Shown: in pieces, positions 41,188 to 49,625 of the stretch
Layout: every line of letters begins with the position of its first letter
Position numbering within the stretch: position 1 is the stretch's first letter
Source: Pseudomonas sp. TCU-HL1
Lineage (GTDB): Bacteria; Pseudomonadota; Gammaproteobacteria; Pseudomonadales; Pseudomonadaceae
NCBI RefSeq assembly: GCF_001708505.1
Contig: NZ_CP015992.1
Location: 4,278,001 to 4,342,000, forward strand
Direction of reading: 5' to 3'
DNA: 64,000 nucleotides
Notes under the pieces: generated by a model
The model's database searches: none
Seen by the model: only the letters and a program-made list of their open reading frames with translations
Told to the model about the DNA's origin: nothing
Translations under genes and position numbers: made by a program

Positions 41188-41397
41188 TCAGGCTACCTGG
41201 ACTTTATCCGCCTGCAGGCCTTTCTGGCCACGAACGACTTCGAAAGTCACTTGCTGGCCTTCGCTGAGGCTTTTGAAGCCGGCGCTCTCGATCGAACGGT
41301 AGTGAACGAAGAGGTCAGCGCCTTCAGCCGGAGTGATGAAGCCGAAGCCTTTTTCATCGTTGAACCACTTGACGGTGCCGGATTGACGATTGGACAT
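41188..41397 (-). CDS. CspA-family cold-shock RNA chaperone
   Basis: A 69-residue single cold-shock domain with RNP1 'KGFGFI' and RNP2 'LFVHY'. It binds single-stranded RNA/DNA and loosens RNA secondary structure. The start at 41397 has GGAG eight bases upstream. It is monocistronic, with its own terminator and an apparently long leader. Similar to CapB/CspA proteins of pseudomonads; whether it is cold-induced or constitutive cannot be told. Confidence 0.95.
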   Translation of the reverse strand: MSNRQSGTVKWFNDEKGFGFITPAEGADLFVHYRSIESAGFKSLSEGQQVTFEVVRGQKGLQADKVQVA

Positions 41398-41543
41398 TTT
41401 ATATCTCCAAGATTAAACAAAATAATCCTGAAACCAGTTCAGGGGATACTGAGTTGCGAATTATTACGAATCCAGGAGATGAAACGATATCAATCAGAGC
41501 ATCGAGCCAAGTATCACGGAAACAATTGCAGAACAGTGGGGCG

Positions 41544-41572
41544 ACTATACGCGGTTCGGTCGAGATGTACAG
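41544..41572 (-). promoter_or_regulatory. Probable promoter of the cold-shock gene with long leader
   Basis: On the minus strand TATAGT (41549-41544) with a weak -35 (CTGTAC) 17 bp upstream. This gives a 5' leader of about 140 nt before the ATG at 41397, as is usual for cspA-type mRNAs whose leader structure controls translation. Between 41398 and 41543 I see no other feature. Confidence 0.4.
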
Positions 41573-41661
41573 GTTTATTTTCGGCGTGAATTAATCGCTG
41601 AGTGAATACGCTTGTTATTCATGCATTTAGCCGGGAAAAGCAGAAATAGCCGCAGCGAGGA

Positions 41662-41864
41662 TCTGCACGAAAAGTCGTCGAGCGAAGGTCAGGCAAGGCG
41701 CAACGACCATCGGGAGTAACAGCCGAAGGCTGGCCCGACGGGCGGCCAATCGGCCGAAGAAGCGCAGTTTATGCGTTGTAAATGAGCATTCTGATCGGAC
41801 TCGCGCACGAGGCCGATTTCAACGCAGCATCACGCGCGAAGCCCGCAGGCACTTTTCGTACAGA
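41662..41864. mobile_element. MITE-like non-autonomous element, copy 2
   Basis: A 203-bp copy of the element at 2404-2617 in the same orientation. The right end ACTTTTCGTACAGA (41851-41864) and left end TCTGCACGAAAAGT (41662-41675) form the terminal inverted repeat with one mismatch. It lacks 11 bp in the middle and carries a few substitutions relative to copy 1. It encodes no protein. Confidence 0.75.
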
Positions 41865-41904
41865 GCTAGGATGCCGGATCGCCGGCACCCCGCCCGGCAC
41901 CGCA

Positions 41905-42690
41905 TCAGCTCGTGCGCATCAGCTCCAGGATCTGCGCATGCAGGCGCGGGTCGCCGCAGGCGATGACGTCGCCGCCATTCTGCGCGTCGCCACCGTCCCA
42001 ACGGGTAACCACACCACCGGCGCCCTGGATGATCGGCATCAGTGCCTGGATGTCGTAGGGCTTGAGGCCCGGGTCAAGGACGATATCCACCAACCCCAGG
42101 GCCAACATGCAGTAGGCGTAGCAATCGCCGCTGTAGCGCACCAGACGCACATCGCCGGAGAGCTTCCTGAACAGGTCGCTGTAAGGCGGCTGCAGGAAGT
42201 GCTCGGGACTGGTGACCATCAGGGTGGCGTCCGCCAGCTTGCCGCAGGCGCGGGTCTGGATCGGCCGGCCGTTGAGCGAGGCACTGGTGCCGTCGCCGAT
42301 GAAGCGCTCACGGGTGAAAGGCTGGTCCATCACGCCCAGCGCCGGGCAAGTACCGTCGTTGAGGGCGATCAGGGTGCCCCAGAGCGGGATGCCACTGATG
42401 AAGGAACGGGTGCCATCCACCGGGTCCAGTACCCAGGTCCAGGGTTCCTCGCCCGCGATGTTCTCTTCCTCCTCGCCCAGCACGCCGTGGCCGGGATAGC
42501 GCTCGCCGATCAGCGCGCGCATGGCCCGCTCGGCGCCCTTGTCGGCCAGGGTCACGGGGTCGAAGCGCTCCGCTTCCTTGTTCTCCACCTCCAGCGGCAG
42601 GCGGAAGTAGGTCAGGGTTACCCGGGCCGCCGCGTCAGCCAGCTCTTCGGCGAACTCCAGGTACTCGGGAGGAAGGGTTTGATCGTTCAT
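41905..42690 (-). CDS. hisN: Inositol-monophosphatase family phosphatase, probable histidinol-phosphatase (HisN type)
   Basis: A 261-residue Mg-dependent phosphatase of the IMPase fold. Metal-site motifs are GEEEEN (~75), 'WVLDPVDGTRSFISG' (~85-99), the family signature, and 'DPGLKPYDIQALMPII' near residue 212. The 'DGTRSFISGIPLWGTLI' variant is typical of HisN-type histidinol-phosphate phosphatases as opposed to SuhB. It would convert histidinol phosphate to histidinol in histidine synthesis; a role on another phosphomonoester remains possible. Apparently a single gene. Confidence 0.78.
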   Translation of the reverse strand: MNDQTLPPEYLEFAEELADAAARVTLTYFRLPLEVENKEAERFDPVTLADKGAERAMRALIGERYPGHGVLGEEEENIAGEEPWTWVLDPVDGTRSFISGIPLWGTLIALNDGTCPALGVMDQPFTRERFIGDGTSASLNGRPIQTRACGKLADATLMVTSPEHFLQPPYSDLFRKLSGDVRLVRYSGDCYAYCMLALGLVDIVLDPGLKPYDIQALMPIIQGAGGVVTRWDGGDAQNGGDVIACGDPRLHAQILELMRTS

Positions 42691-42732
42691 GGGGGCTCCA
42701 GTTCAGGAGGATCAGCAAATGTCCAGCATAGG

Positions 42733-43665
42733 TCAGGTGCGTAGGCTTCCCGCGAAACGCCTGTCCAATCGCTCACGCTCGACGTGTTCGATGAGAAAGT
42801 CGATGAAGGCGCGGGTCTTGGCCGGCAGCAGGCTGCGGCTGGGGTAATAGAGGGAAATGGCACCGGCATCGGCATACCACTGGGGCAACAGCCGCATCAG
42901 TTCGCCGCGCTCCAGCCAGGGCAGCACATCGGGCACCGCCAGCATCGCAACGCCGAGCCCCAGCAGGGCCACCTCGCGCATGGCGGCGGGGTCGTTGAGC
43001 ATGATGGTCTCGGCCAGCGGCGCGGCCACTTCGTTGCCGGCGGCGTCGCGCAGGGTCCAGTGACGCGCGCGGCCGGTGCGCGACGAGCGCATGACAATGC
43101 CATCGAACCCGACCAGCCCGGCCGGGTCGGTCGGCAGGGTCTGCCCCGCCAGGTACGACGGTGCAGCCACGGGGATGACATGGGCCGGTGCCAGCGGGCG
43201 CGCGACTATGCCCTGGGCCAGCTCGAAGCCGCCGCCGATGGCCAGGTCGTAGCCTTCGGCGACCAGGTCAACCGGGCGGTTTTCCAGGTGCCATTCCAGA
43301 CGCACCTGCGGGTAGCGCGCGCGGAACGCCGGCAGCAGCGGGAGGATGTGGGTCATGCCAAGGCTCGGCGGCATGCTCAGTTTGAGCACCCCGGCTGGCT
43401 CACCCTGGTCGTTGCCAATGGCAGCAATGGCCGCCTGAAGGGCTTCGAGGCTGCCGCCGATCGCTTCGAGGAAGCGCTCGCCGGCTTCGGTCAGCGTGAG
43501 CTTTCGGGTGGAGCGCTGGAACAGGCGCACACCGACGTTGCGCTCCAGTATCGCGACGTTGCGACTGACCGCGGCGGGGGTCAGGGCAAGGCGGCGCGCG
43601 GCGGCGGAGAAGCTGCCGGTCTCGGCGCTGCGCACGAATGATTCGAGGTTGGCGAGGGTTTCCAT
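42733..43665 (-). CDS. LysR-family regulator (divergent from SDR gene)
   Basis: A 310-residue LysR-type transcription factor. The winged helix-turn-helix covers ~1-60 ('FSAAARRLALTPAAVSRNVAILERNVG'), followed by the periplasmic-binding-like effector domain from ~90. The opening 'METLANLESFVRSAETGSFSAAARRL' places it in the large CrgA/DmlR-like group that often regulates a divergent oxidoreductase. It is 111 bp from the divergent dehydrogenase, and a LysR-type box lies between. Confidence 0.9.
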   Translation of the reverse strand: METLANLESFVRSAETGSFSAAARRLALTPAAVSRNVAILERNVGVRLFQRSTRKLTLTEAGERFLEAIGGSLEALQAAIAAIGNDQGEPAGVLKLSMPPSLGMTHILPLLPAFRARYPQVRLEWHLENRPVDLVAEGYDLAIGGGFELAQGIVARPLAPAHVIPVAAPSYLAGQTLPTDPAGLVGFDGIVMRSSRTGRARHWTLRDAAGNEVAAPLAETIMLNDPAAMREVALLGLGVAMLAVPDVLPWLERGELMRLLPQWYADAGAISLYYPSRSLLPAKTRAFIDFLIEHVERERLDRRFAGSLRT

Positions 43666-43686
43666 CGGCCAACTTTATAGCAACAC

Positions 43687-43701
43687 TTGAAAATCATTCA
43701 A
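43687..43701. promoter_or_regulatory. LysR-type operator
   Basis: TTGAA-AATCA-TTCAA, a perfect 15-bp interrupted palindrome containing the T-N11-A core, placed between the divergent LysR and dehydrogenase genes. Probable binding site of that regulator. Confidence 0.55.
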
Positions 43702-43776
43702 ACAATTACTCACTAATCAAAGAACAATCCGCAGGGGATAGTGCTTCCACACACACCAAACCCGGAGCACACCAAC

Positions 43777-44525
43777 ATGACCCCCCCCTCCCTCTCGCCG
43801 GCAAGGCAGCCCTCGTCACCGGCGGTTCCCGTTCCATCGGTGCCGCCATCGCCAAGCGCCTGGCCGCCGACGGTGCCGCCGTCGCTATCACTTACAGCGC
43901 CTCGCCCGACAAGGCTACCGAAGTGGTTCGCGCTATCCAGGCAAACGGCGGCCGCGCCGTCGCCATCCAGGCCGACGCCGGCGACCCGGCCGCCGTACGC
44001 GCCGCCGTAGCCGAAACCGTGGAAGCCCTCGGCGGGCTCGACATCCTGGTGAACAACGCCGGGCTCGGCCTGGGCGGCGCCATCGACGAAATCCCCTTCG
44101 AGACTTACGAGCGCATGCTGGCGGTCAACGTCACCGGTGTGTTCGTCGCAACCCAGGAGGCCGTGCGCCATATGCCGGCCGGTGGTCGCATCGTCCATAT
44201 CGGCTCGTCCATGACCCACTACGCGGCCTTCCCCACCGCTTCCCTCTATACCCTGACCAAGGGTGCCATCGCCGGCTTCAACCGCAGCCTGGTGCGTGAC
44301 CTCGGCCCGCGCGGCATCACAGTGAACACCGTGCACCCTGGTCCCACCGACACCGATATGAACCCGGACGGCGGCCCGGTAAGCCAGATCGTCGGCCCCG
44401 GCATCGCCATCGGTCGTTACGGCAAGCCGGAAGAAATCGCCCATGTGGTGGCCTTCCTCGCCAGCCCGGAAGCGTCCTTCGTCACCGGCGCCGACATCAT
44501 TGCCGACGGCGGTTTCACCGCCTGA
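43777..44525 (+). CDS. Short-chain dehydrogenase/reductase with an apparent frameshift at the start
   Basis: From residue ~10 on it is a complete SDR: cofactor motif 'VTGGSRSIGAAIA', 'NNAG', catalytic 'YTLTK' and C-terminal 'GADIIADGGFTA'; about 248 aa, NAD(P)-dependent, substrate unknown. The only well-placed start (ATG 43777, with GGAG upstream) is out of frame with it: a run of eight C at 43781-43788 leaves the ATG frame +1 to the body. With nine C the product would start MTPPLPLAGKAALVTGG. In-frame codons upstream offer no sensible start: ATG 43638 lies inside the LysR gene. Either a sequencing slip, a recent mutation or phase variation. Listed from the intended ATG. Confidence 0.7.
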
Positions 44526-44587
44526 CTCCAGGCCGCCAGCCTCGATCGGCACGGCCTGGTCGTCGTCATGCAGGATCGGCGATGGAG

Positions 44588-45145
44588 TCACTGCCCCTGC
44601 TGGTCGAGGTACTCGTCAGTGGAGATCACGTTGGCGTAGGCGAAAGCCAGGGCGGCCATGAAGGCGCCGTGGACCTGTTCGGCGGGGACGACCTTGCCGT
44701 TGAACTCCAGGTCCCGCGTGGCGCAGGCATCGTGGATCACCGTGACCTCGTAGCCATAGTCAGCCGCCGCGCGGGTGACGCCGTCGACGCACATGTGGCT
44801 CATGCTGCCGACCACAGTCACCTTTTCCACGCCGTTGCTGTCGAGGATGTCCTTCAGCCCGGTTTCGCGGAAGGCGTTGACGAAGTGCTTGAGGACGACG
44901 GGCTCGCCAGGCGCGTTCAGCACCTTGGGATGGATGTGCGCCCCCTCCGTGCCGGGGCGGAAGAAGGGAGCGTCCGGACTGGTGAACTCGTGACGGATGT
45001 GTACCACCAGGTCGCCGGCCTCGCGGGCACCGGCGATGATCCGGACCGCCTTGTCGGCCGCGGCGTCCGCGCCGTGCAGCGTCCAGAGGCCACCGGGGAA
45101 ATAATCGTTCTGAATGTCGACTACGATGACGGCTTGCTTGCTCAT
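44588..45145 (-). CDS. Isochorismatase-family cysteine hydrolase
   Basis: A 185-residue cysteine hydrolase. The catalytic triad is visible: Asp in 'VVDIQNDYFPGG' (~10), Lys in 'VLKHFVNAF' (~85) and Cys in 'MSHMCVDGVTRAA' (~118). This family includes nicotinamidases, N-carbamoylsarcosine amidases and isochorismatases; the exact substrate is unknown. Start ATG 45145 follows GAGGTGA. Divergent from a GlxA-type AraC regulator 105 bp away, which probably controls it. Confidence 0.87.
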   Translation of the reverse strand: MSKQAVIVVDIQNDYFPGGLWTLHGADAAADKAVRIIAGAREAGDLVVHIRHEFTSPDAPFFRPGTEGAHIHPKVLNAPGEPVVLKHFVNAFRETGLKDILDSNGVEKVTVVGSMSHMCVDGVTRAAADYGYEVTVIHDACATRDLEFNGKVVPAEQVHGAFMAALAFAYANVISTDEYLDQQGQ

Positions 45146-45250
45146 GATGTTCACCTCGGGTTGTGGGAGTGGAGACGTGGAGCCTAAGGTGAACCTCCCG
45201 GCGCCGGATGAGGATCGGCGCAACCGACAAAATCGCAGGAAAAACTGACA

Positions 45251-46231
45251 ATGAAGACCATGCTGGAGATCGGCCTCCTGCTCTATCCCGGTGCCCAGCT
45301 CGCAGCGGCCCACGGCCTCTCCGACCTGTTCACGGTGGCCAATCGCATGGCCGCCGAGCACGCCGACGCCGACCTTCCACTCTTGCGGGTGCGTCACTGG
45401 ACAGCCGACGAGGACGGCGAAATCCACTGTTCCCACGACAGCCACCCAGGCGCCGAGAGCCAGCCCACGGTGGTGGTGGCGCTGCCCTGCATCGGTGCGC
45501 TGCCTCCCGCCGAAACCCTGCAACCCTTCGCCAACTGGCTCAGCCGCCAGCATGCAGCGGGCGTGACCTTGAGTTCGGTATGTGCCGGGGCCTTCGTACT
45601 GGCGCAAACGGGCCTGCTCGCCGGTCGGCCGCTGACCACCCACTGGAGCCTGGCCAGGGACCTGGGCGAGCGCTACCCGGAGGTGAAAGTGGATGCCGAT
45701 AAACTGGTGGTGGACGACGGCGATATCATCACCGCCGGCGGCGTAATGGCCTGGACCGATCTTGGCCTGACCCTGGTGGATCGACTGCTGGGACCGACCA
45801 TCGCCGCCAACACCGCGCGTTTCCTGGCGCTCGACCTCACCCGTCACTCCCAGCAGTATTTCCGCCGTTTCACCCCGCGCCTCACCCACGGCGACGAGGC
45901 GGTGCTCAGGGTGCAGCGCTGGCTGCAACGCCAGGACGCACGCCACGTCAGCCTGCCCGTCATGGCCGCCGAGGCCGGGCTGGGCGAGCGCACCTTCCTG
46001 CGGCGCTTCCAGCAGGCCACCGGCCTGCGCCCCACCGAGTACTGCCAGCAGCTGCGCGCCGCCAAGGCCCGTGAACTACTGGAACTTACCAACCGCTCGG
46101 TGGACCAGATCGCCTGGGAAGTCGGCTACCAGGACCCGGCAGCGTTCCGGAAGGTGTTCAACAAGATGGTCGGGCTCTCGCCCACGGATTACCGGCGGCG
46201 GTTTGGGCGGCGGAGCCTGGGGGAATCGTGA
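45251..46231 (+). CDS. GlxA-type AraC-family regulator
   Basis: A 326-residue protein. The N-terminal half is a DJ-1/PfpI-like class I amidotransferase fold ('SSVCAGAFVLAQTGLLAGRPLTTHW', a nucleophile-elbow-like Cys included). The C-terminal ~100 residues are an AraC DNA-binding domain with two helix-turn-helix units ('MAAEAGLGERTFLRRFQQATG', 'VDQIAWEVGYQDPAAFRKVF'). Likely regulator of the divergent isochorismatase-like gene. Start ATG 45251 with AGGA upstream. Confidence 0.9.
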   Translation: MKTMLEIGLLLYPGAQLAAAHGLSDLFTVANRMAAEHADADLPLLRVRHWTADEDGEIHCSHDSHPGAESQPTVVVALPCIGALPPAETLQPFANWLSRQHAAGVTLSSVCAGAFVLAQTGLLAGRPLTTHWSLARDLGERYPEVKVDADKLVVDDGDIITAGGVMAWTDLGLTLVDRLLGPTIAANTARFLALDLTRHSQQYFRRFTPRLTHGDEAVLRVQRWLQRQDARHVSLPVMAAEAGLGERTFLRRFQQATGLRPTEYCQQLRAAKARELLELTNRSVDQIAWEVGYQDPAAFRKVFNKMVGLSPTDYRRRFGRRSLGES

Positions 46232-46250
46232 GGCTTTTCTACTGTGGAGC

Positions 46251-46330
46251 GAATTCATTCGCTAAGCAGACCGCAGGTCTGCCCTGCAATTGCAAAGGGG
46301 GCGGCTGCGCCGCCTTTAGCGAATGAATTC
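46251..46330. repeat. REP-like inverted-repeat pair
   Basis: GAATTCATTCGCTAA (46251-46265) and its exact reverse complement (46316-46330) flank a GC-rich centre. The half-unit, GCGAATGAATTC with a CCCACA flank, recurs at 39757, 52878 and 60217. Confidence 0.65.
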
Positions 46331-46349
46331 CCCCACAACAATTTCCAGG

Positions 46350-46727
46350 TCAGCGCATATGCTCTTCACCACACCCCCAACCCTCACACGCTTCTTCGTC
46401 CATCACCCGTTCCCTATCCCGCACCTCGGCATCCCGGTACACCCCCAGCGCCGGGTCGAAGGTGCGAATCAGCACCTGCGGCTTTTCGGTGCTGACCCGA
46501 GGTAGCTGGGCGTCGCGGAACGGGTGGTAGTCGGGCACCACCACGAAGGGTTGTGGCGGCAGGTCGGCAAAGGGCTGGGGCGGCGGCGAGACATAGGGTT
46601 GCAGCGAACGGCTGGGAGCGTACGCGGTTCCCAGGTAGGGGCCGAGCCCGTAGTACGAGTCGCCATAGCCGGCGGCCCAGGCGCCTGAGGTGACCAGGGC
46701 CAACAGCAGGATTCCGCGGCGTCCCAT
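46350..46727 (-). CDS. Hypothetical exported protein, 125 aa, Pro-rich
   Basis: ATG 46727 follows GGAGG at normal spacing. Residues 1-19 form a signal peptide (basic MGRR, hydrophobic core ILLLALVTSG, AWA-A cleavage site), so export to the periplasm is expected. The mature part is Tyr/Gly- then Pro-rich ('PPPQPFADLPPQPF') and ends with an acidic stretch bearing two Cys. No known domain. The function is unknown. Confidence 0.65.
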   Translation of the reverse strand: MGRRGILLLALVTSGAWAAGYGDSYYGLGPYLGTAYAPSRSLQPYVSPPPQPFADLPPQPFVVVPDYHPFRDAQLPRVSTEKPQVLIRTFDPALGVYRDAEVRDRERVMDEEACEGWGCGEEHMR

Positions 46728-46844
46728 CACGGCGCCCTCCACGGTGAATCCCCCAAGGTATTCAGTTATAGCACCGTGCTCCGCACCCGCCGCGAGCCCG
46801 GCGGTCCAATGCCTTGTCGACGCAGCTCGAAGAGGTGATGCGCC

Positions 46845-47501
46845 ATGTCCCGGTCCAGCCTGCTGCTCATCACGCTTGCCAGCACCTTTGCCTATCTGGG
46901 TCTGACCATCCTCGGCTGGGGCGGACTCGGCGCGTTCTTCAGCCATCCACCGCTGGTGGCGTTGACCCTGGTGCTCTTCGCCCTCACCTTCCTGGCACCT
47001 TTCTCCGGCGGCAACCTCAGCAGCGGCATCCGGGAAGACCGCCGCAATCGCTGGGTGCTGGCGGTATTCGGCGTCATCGGCGTGCTCAGCGCCTTCCTTC
47101 CGGCCTACACCGATCGTCTCGATGTCTGGACCTTTGGCGGCAATGGCGTGCGTTGGCTGGGTGTGTTCCTGTTCGCCGCCGGCGGTGCCCTGCGTCTGTG
47201 GCCGGTGTTCGTGCTGGGCAACCGCTTCAGCGGCCTGGTCGCCATCCAGCCCGGTCACCAGTTGGTGACCGACGGAATTTACGGCCTGATCCGTCACCCC
47301 AGCTACCTGGGTCTGATGGTCAGCTCACTCGGCTGGGCCCTGGCCTTCCGCTCCGGCGTCGGCCTGCTGCTGGTAGCGCTGACCCTGCCGCCGCTGCTGG
47401 CCCGTATCCATGCAGAAGAGGCGATGCTGCGCACCGAGTTCGGCGAGGAGTACGAGGCCTACTGCGCACGCACCTCGCGGTTGATTCCCGGAGTCTACTG
47501 A
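46845..47501 (+). CDS. Membrane methyltransferase, isoprenylcysteine carboxyl methyltransferase (ICMT/PEMT)-like
   Basis: A 218-residue integral membrane protein with about five hydrophobic helices. The C-terminal part has the ICMT-like signature 'LVTDGIYGLIRHPSYLG' and 'EEAMLRTEFGEEYEAYCART' (the RHPxYxG...E..L...FG..Y..Y pattern), where SAM binds. The bacterial substrate is unknown. Start 46845 has GAGGTGA a little upstream. It stands alone between an exported protein on the other strand and a gene remnant. Confidence 0.82.
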   Translation: MSRSSLLLITLASTFAYLGLTILGWGGLGAFFSHPPLVALTLVLFALTFLAPFSGGNLSSGIREDRRNRWVLAVFGVIGVLSAFLPAYTDRLDVWTFGGNGVRWLGVFLFAAGGALRLWPVFVLGNRFSGLVAIQPGHQLVTDGIYGLIRHPSYLGLMVSSLGWALAFRSGVGLLLVALTLPPLLARIHAEEAMLRTEFGEEYEAYCARTSRLIPGVY

Positions 47502-47637
47502 GATCCTCGGCCCTCGCGGGCCTTGATGCAGTTGCGCCCCCTGGCTTCGTAGAGGCCCTGGTCGGCACGCTCGACCAGGTGCCGGGCGGCGTCGATGCGC
47601 GCCCGCTCGACAAATTCCGTCAGGGTGGAACCGGCCC
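47495..47637 (-). pseudogene. Remnant of a diguanylate cyclase C-terminus (GGDEF)
   Basis: The minus-strand frame ends with 'RHLVERADQGLYEARGRNCIK', the typical last helix of GGDEF domains (LLERADQALYxAKxxGRN). The GGDEF motif itself and everything before it are gone, leaving about 45 codons. It is out of frame with the 106-aa gene next to it. A decayed fragment with no expected activity. Confidence 0.6.
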
Positions 47638-47640
47638 ACG

Positions 47641-47961
47641 TCAAAGCCGCCGGCGCTCCGCGCTGATCTCCGGCAAGTCCGTGCGGCGCAGGTAGACCAG
47701 CAGCGCGTCGCACAGGTTGAGGCGGTCGTTGATGTTCTGGTCAAGCAGGATCTGCAGGCACTCGCGGCTGAGGGTCATCAACTGGTCGGTTCTTGCTGCC
47801 CAGACGAACTCGCAGGCCGGAATGATGCTGTCGTCCGGCACGTCCATGCCGAACGAGTCTTCGCTGAAACGGACGATGTACTTGCCCAGCTTGCGGTTGA
47901 AACCGACGAATCCCTTGAGGGCGTCGGCGGCGTTGCAGATGTCGGCGGATGTGATGCTCAT
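47641..47961 (-). CDS. Hypothetical protein, 106 aa
   Basis: Starts 'MSITSADICNAADALKGFVGFNRK' at 47961 and contains a 'FSEDSFGMDVPDDSIIPACEFVW' stretch and a C-terminal helix ('LNLCDALLVYLRRT'). The upstream in-frame extension to 48048 looks non-coding. It abuts the GGDEF remnant, and the last few codons may be created by the junction, so the native protein may have ended differently. No family recognised; likely cytoplasmic. Confidence 0.55.
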   Translation of the reverse strand: MSITSADICNAADALKGFVGFNRKLGKYIVRFSEDSFGMDVPDDSIIPACEFVWAARTDQLMTLSRECLQILLDQNINDRLNLCDALLVYLRRTDLPEISAERRRL

Positions 47962-48126
47962 GCTGTACTTCCCTGGTCGTATCGAAGCGGGTTGTGCACG
48001 CATGAAAGGCGGGAATGTTCCCACTCTGACCGGTGGGTAGGCGGGCATTCTGCCAGTCCCGGTTGCCAGCGGTGGGAGGCGTGTTGTCGCACCCCCTGGG
48101 CCGCCAGGCGGCCCAGGGTGAAATCA

Positions 48127-49452
48127 TCAGTGCGCCGGCTGGACGATGGCGTTGCCCGGCAGGGCCGGCAACCGCGCCAGGTGCAGCGCAACGGCTACCG
48201 CCAGCACCAGCAGCCCGCCGATGAACAGGCCGACGCCCTCCCAGCCGTAGTGGTGCCAGAACAGGCCACCGAGTGTGCCGGCCAGGCTGGAGCCGACGTA
48301 GTAGCTGAACAGGTAGAGGGACGAGGCCTGGCCCTTGGCGCGCTGGGCGCGGCGGCCGATCCAGCTGCTGGCCACCGAGTGGGCGCCGAAGAAGCCGAAG
48401 GTGAAGATGGCCATGCCGGCCAGGATCACCCCCAGCGGGCTGAAAAGGGTCAGCACCAGGCCGCCCAGCATCAGCAGGATGGCCGCCCAGAGCACCTTGC
48501 GCCGCCCCAGCTTGTCGGCCAGGGAACCGACCCAGGCCGAGCTGTAGATACCCGAGAGGTAGACCACTGAAAGCACGCCCACCAGGGCCTGGCTCATCTG
48601 GTAAGGCGCGGCCAGCAGGCGGTAACCGATGTAGTTGAACAGGGTGACGAAAGCGCCCATCAGCAGGAAACCGGTGAGGAACAGCCAGGGCAGGCCGGCG
48701 TCACGGAAATGCAGGCGATAGCCTTCCAGCAGGGTGGACGGCTTGAGTGGCGCCGGGCGGAAATGCCGGGACTCGGGCAGCACCCGCCAGAACACCAGCC
48801 CGGCCAGCAGCGCCAAGCCGCCGAGCACCGCCAGTGCCGCATGCCAGGAAACGAAATCCACCATCACGCCGCTGATCAGGCGCCCGCTCATGCCACCAAT
48901 GGCGTTGCCGCCGATGTACAGCCCCATGGACAAGCCGAGGTGGTGCGGATGGATTTCCTCGCTCAGGTACGTCATGGCAACGGCGGCCAGGCCGCTCAGG
49001 GCCAGCCCCACCAGGGCGCGCATGACCAGCACGCCTTCCCAGGTCGGCATGGCCGCGCTGGCCAGGGTGAAGAGCGCGGCGGCAATCAGCGAGACGACCA
49101 TCACCGGCTTGCGGCCGATGGCGTCTGACAACGGGCCGGTAACCAGCAGGCCGAGGGCGAGCATGACGGTGGACACCGAGAGCGCCAGACTGCTCTGGGC
49201 GGCGGTGATGGCGAAGGCCCTGGACAGCACCGGCATCATCGGCTGGATGCAGTACAGCAGGGCGAACGTCGCGAAGCCGCCGGAGAACAGCGCCAGCGAG
49301 GTACGCATGAACTGCGGCGTGCCCTTGCGGATGTAGGTGGGGAGTTCAGGATCATTGGCGGCGGCGTCCGGCAGCGCTTCGGCTGGGTCACGGGCCGCCT
49401 CGCTAAACGCAGGCTCGTCTTCGGTCTTGAGTACTGCCAGGGGTTTGCTCAC
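48127..49452 (-). CDS. MFS transporter, YnfM-like
   Basis: A 441-residue MFS carrier with a hydrophilic N-terminal ~48 residues, then 12 predicted helices. Motif A appears as 'GPLSDAIGRKPVMV' (~105) and again as 'GSLADKLGRRKVLW' in the second half. The pattern fits the YnfM group of drug/metabolite exporters. Substrate unknown. Divergent from a LysR gene, as E. coli ynfM is next to the LysR gene ynfL, which supports a regulator-carrier pair. Confidence 0.85.
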   Translation of the reverse strand: MSKPLAVLKTEDEPAFSEAARDPAEALPDAAANDPELPTYIRKGTPQFMRTSLALFSGGFATFALLYCIQPMMPVLSRAFAITAAQSSLALSVSTVMLALGLLVTGPLSDAIGRKPVMVVSLIAAALFTLASAAMPTWEGVLVMRALVGLALSGLAAVAMTYLSEEIHPHHLGLSMGLYIGGNAIGGMSGRLISGVMVDFVSWHAALAVLGGLALLAGLVFWRVLPESRHFRPAPLKPSTLLEGYRLHFRDAGLPWLFLTGFLLMGAFVTLFNYIGYRLLAAPYQMSQALVGVLSVVYLSGIYSSAWVGSLADKLGRRKVLWAAILLMLGGLVLTLFSPLGVILAGMAIFTFGFFGAHSVASSWIGRRAQRAKGQASSLYLFSYYVGSSLAGTLGGLFWHHYGWEGVGLFIGGLLVLAVAVALHLARLPALPGNAIVQPAH

Positions 49453-49562
49453 GGGGCACCTTTAAGCGTTTGCGGCGAGCAGGCACAACGAGGCCGTGCC
49501 GCCTTTAACAGGGGCTGGAAAATTCGTTGTTGGGGTTATGGGGCGAAGGATAGCGAGCGGTT

Positions 49563-49580
49563 TATATTATCTCCAATATA
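49563..49580. promoter_or_regulatory. Probable LysR operator in the MFS-LysR intergenic region
   Basis: TATATT-ATCTCC-AATATA, a perfect interrupted palindrome, 45 bp before the LysR start and in the 173-bp gap to the divergent MFS gene. Confidence 0.45.
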
Positions 49581-49625
49581 TTGTTCGACACATTTGATAC
49601 ACAAAAGATATCAATAGGCCGTCCT

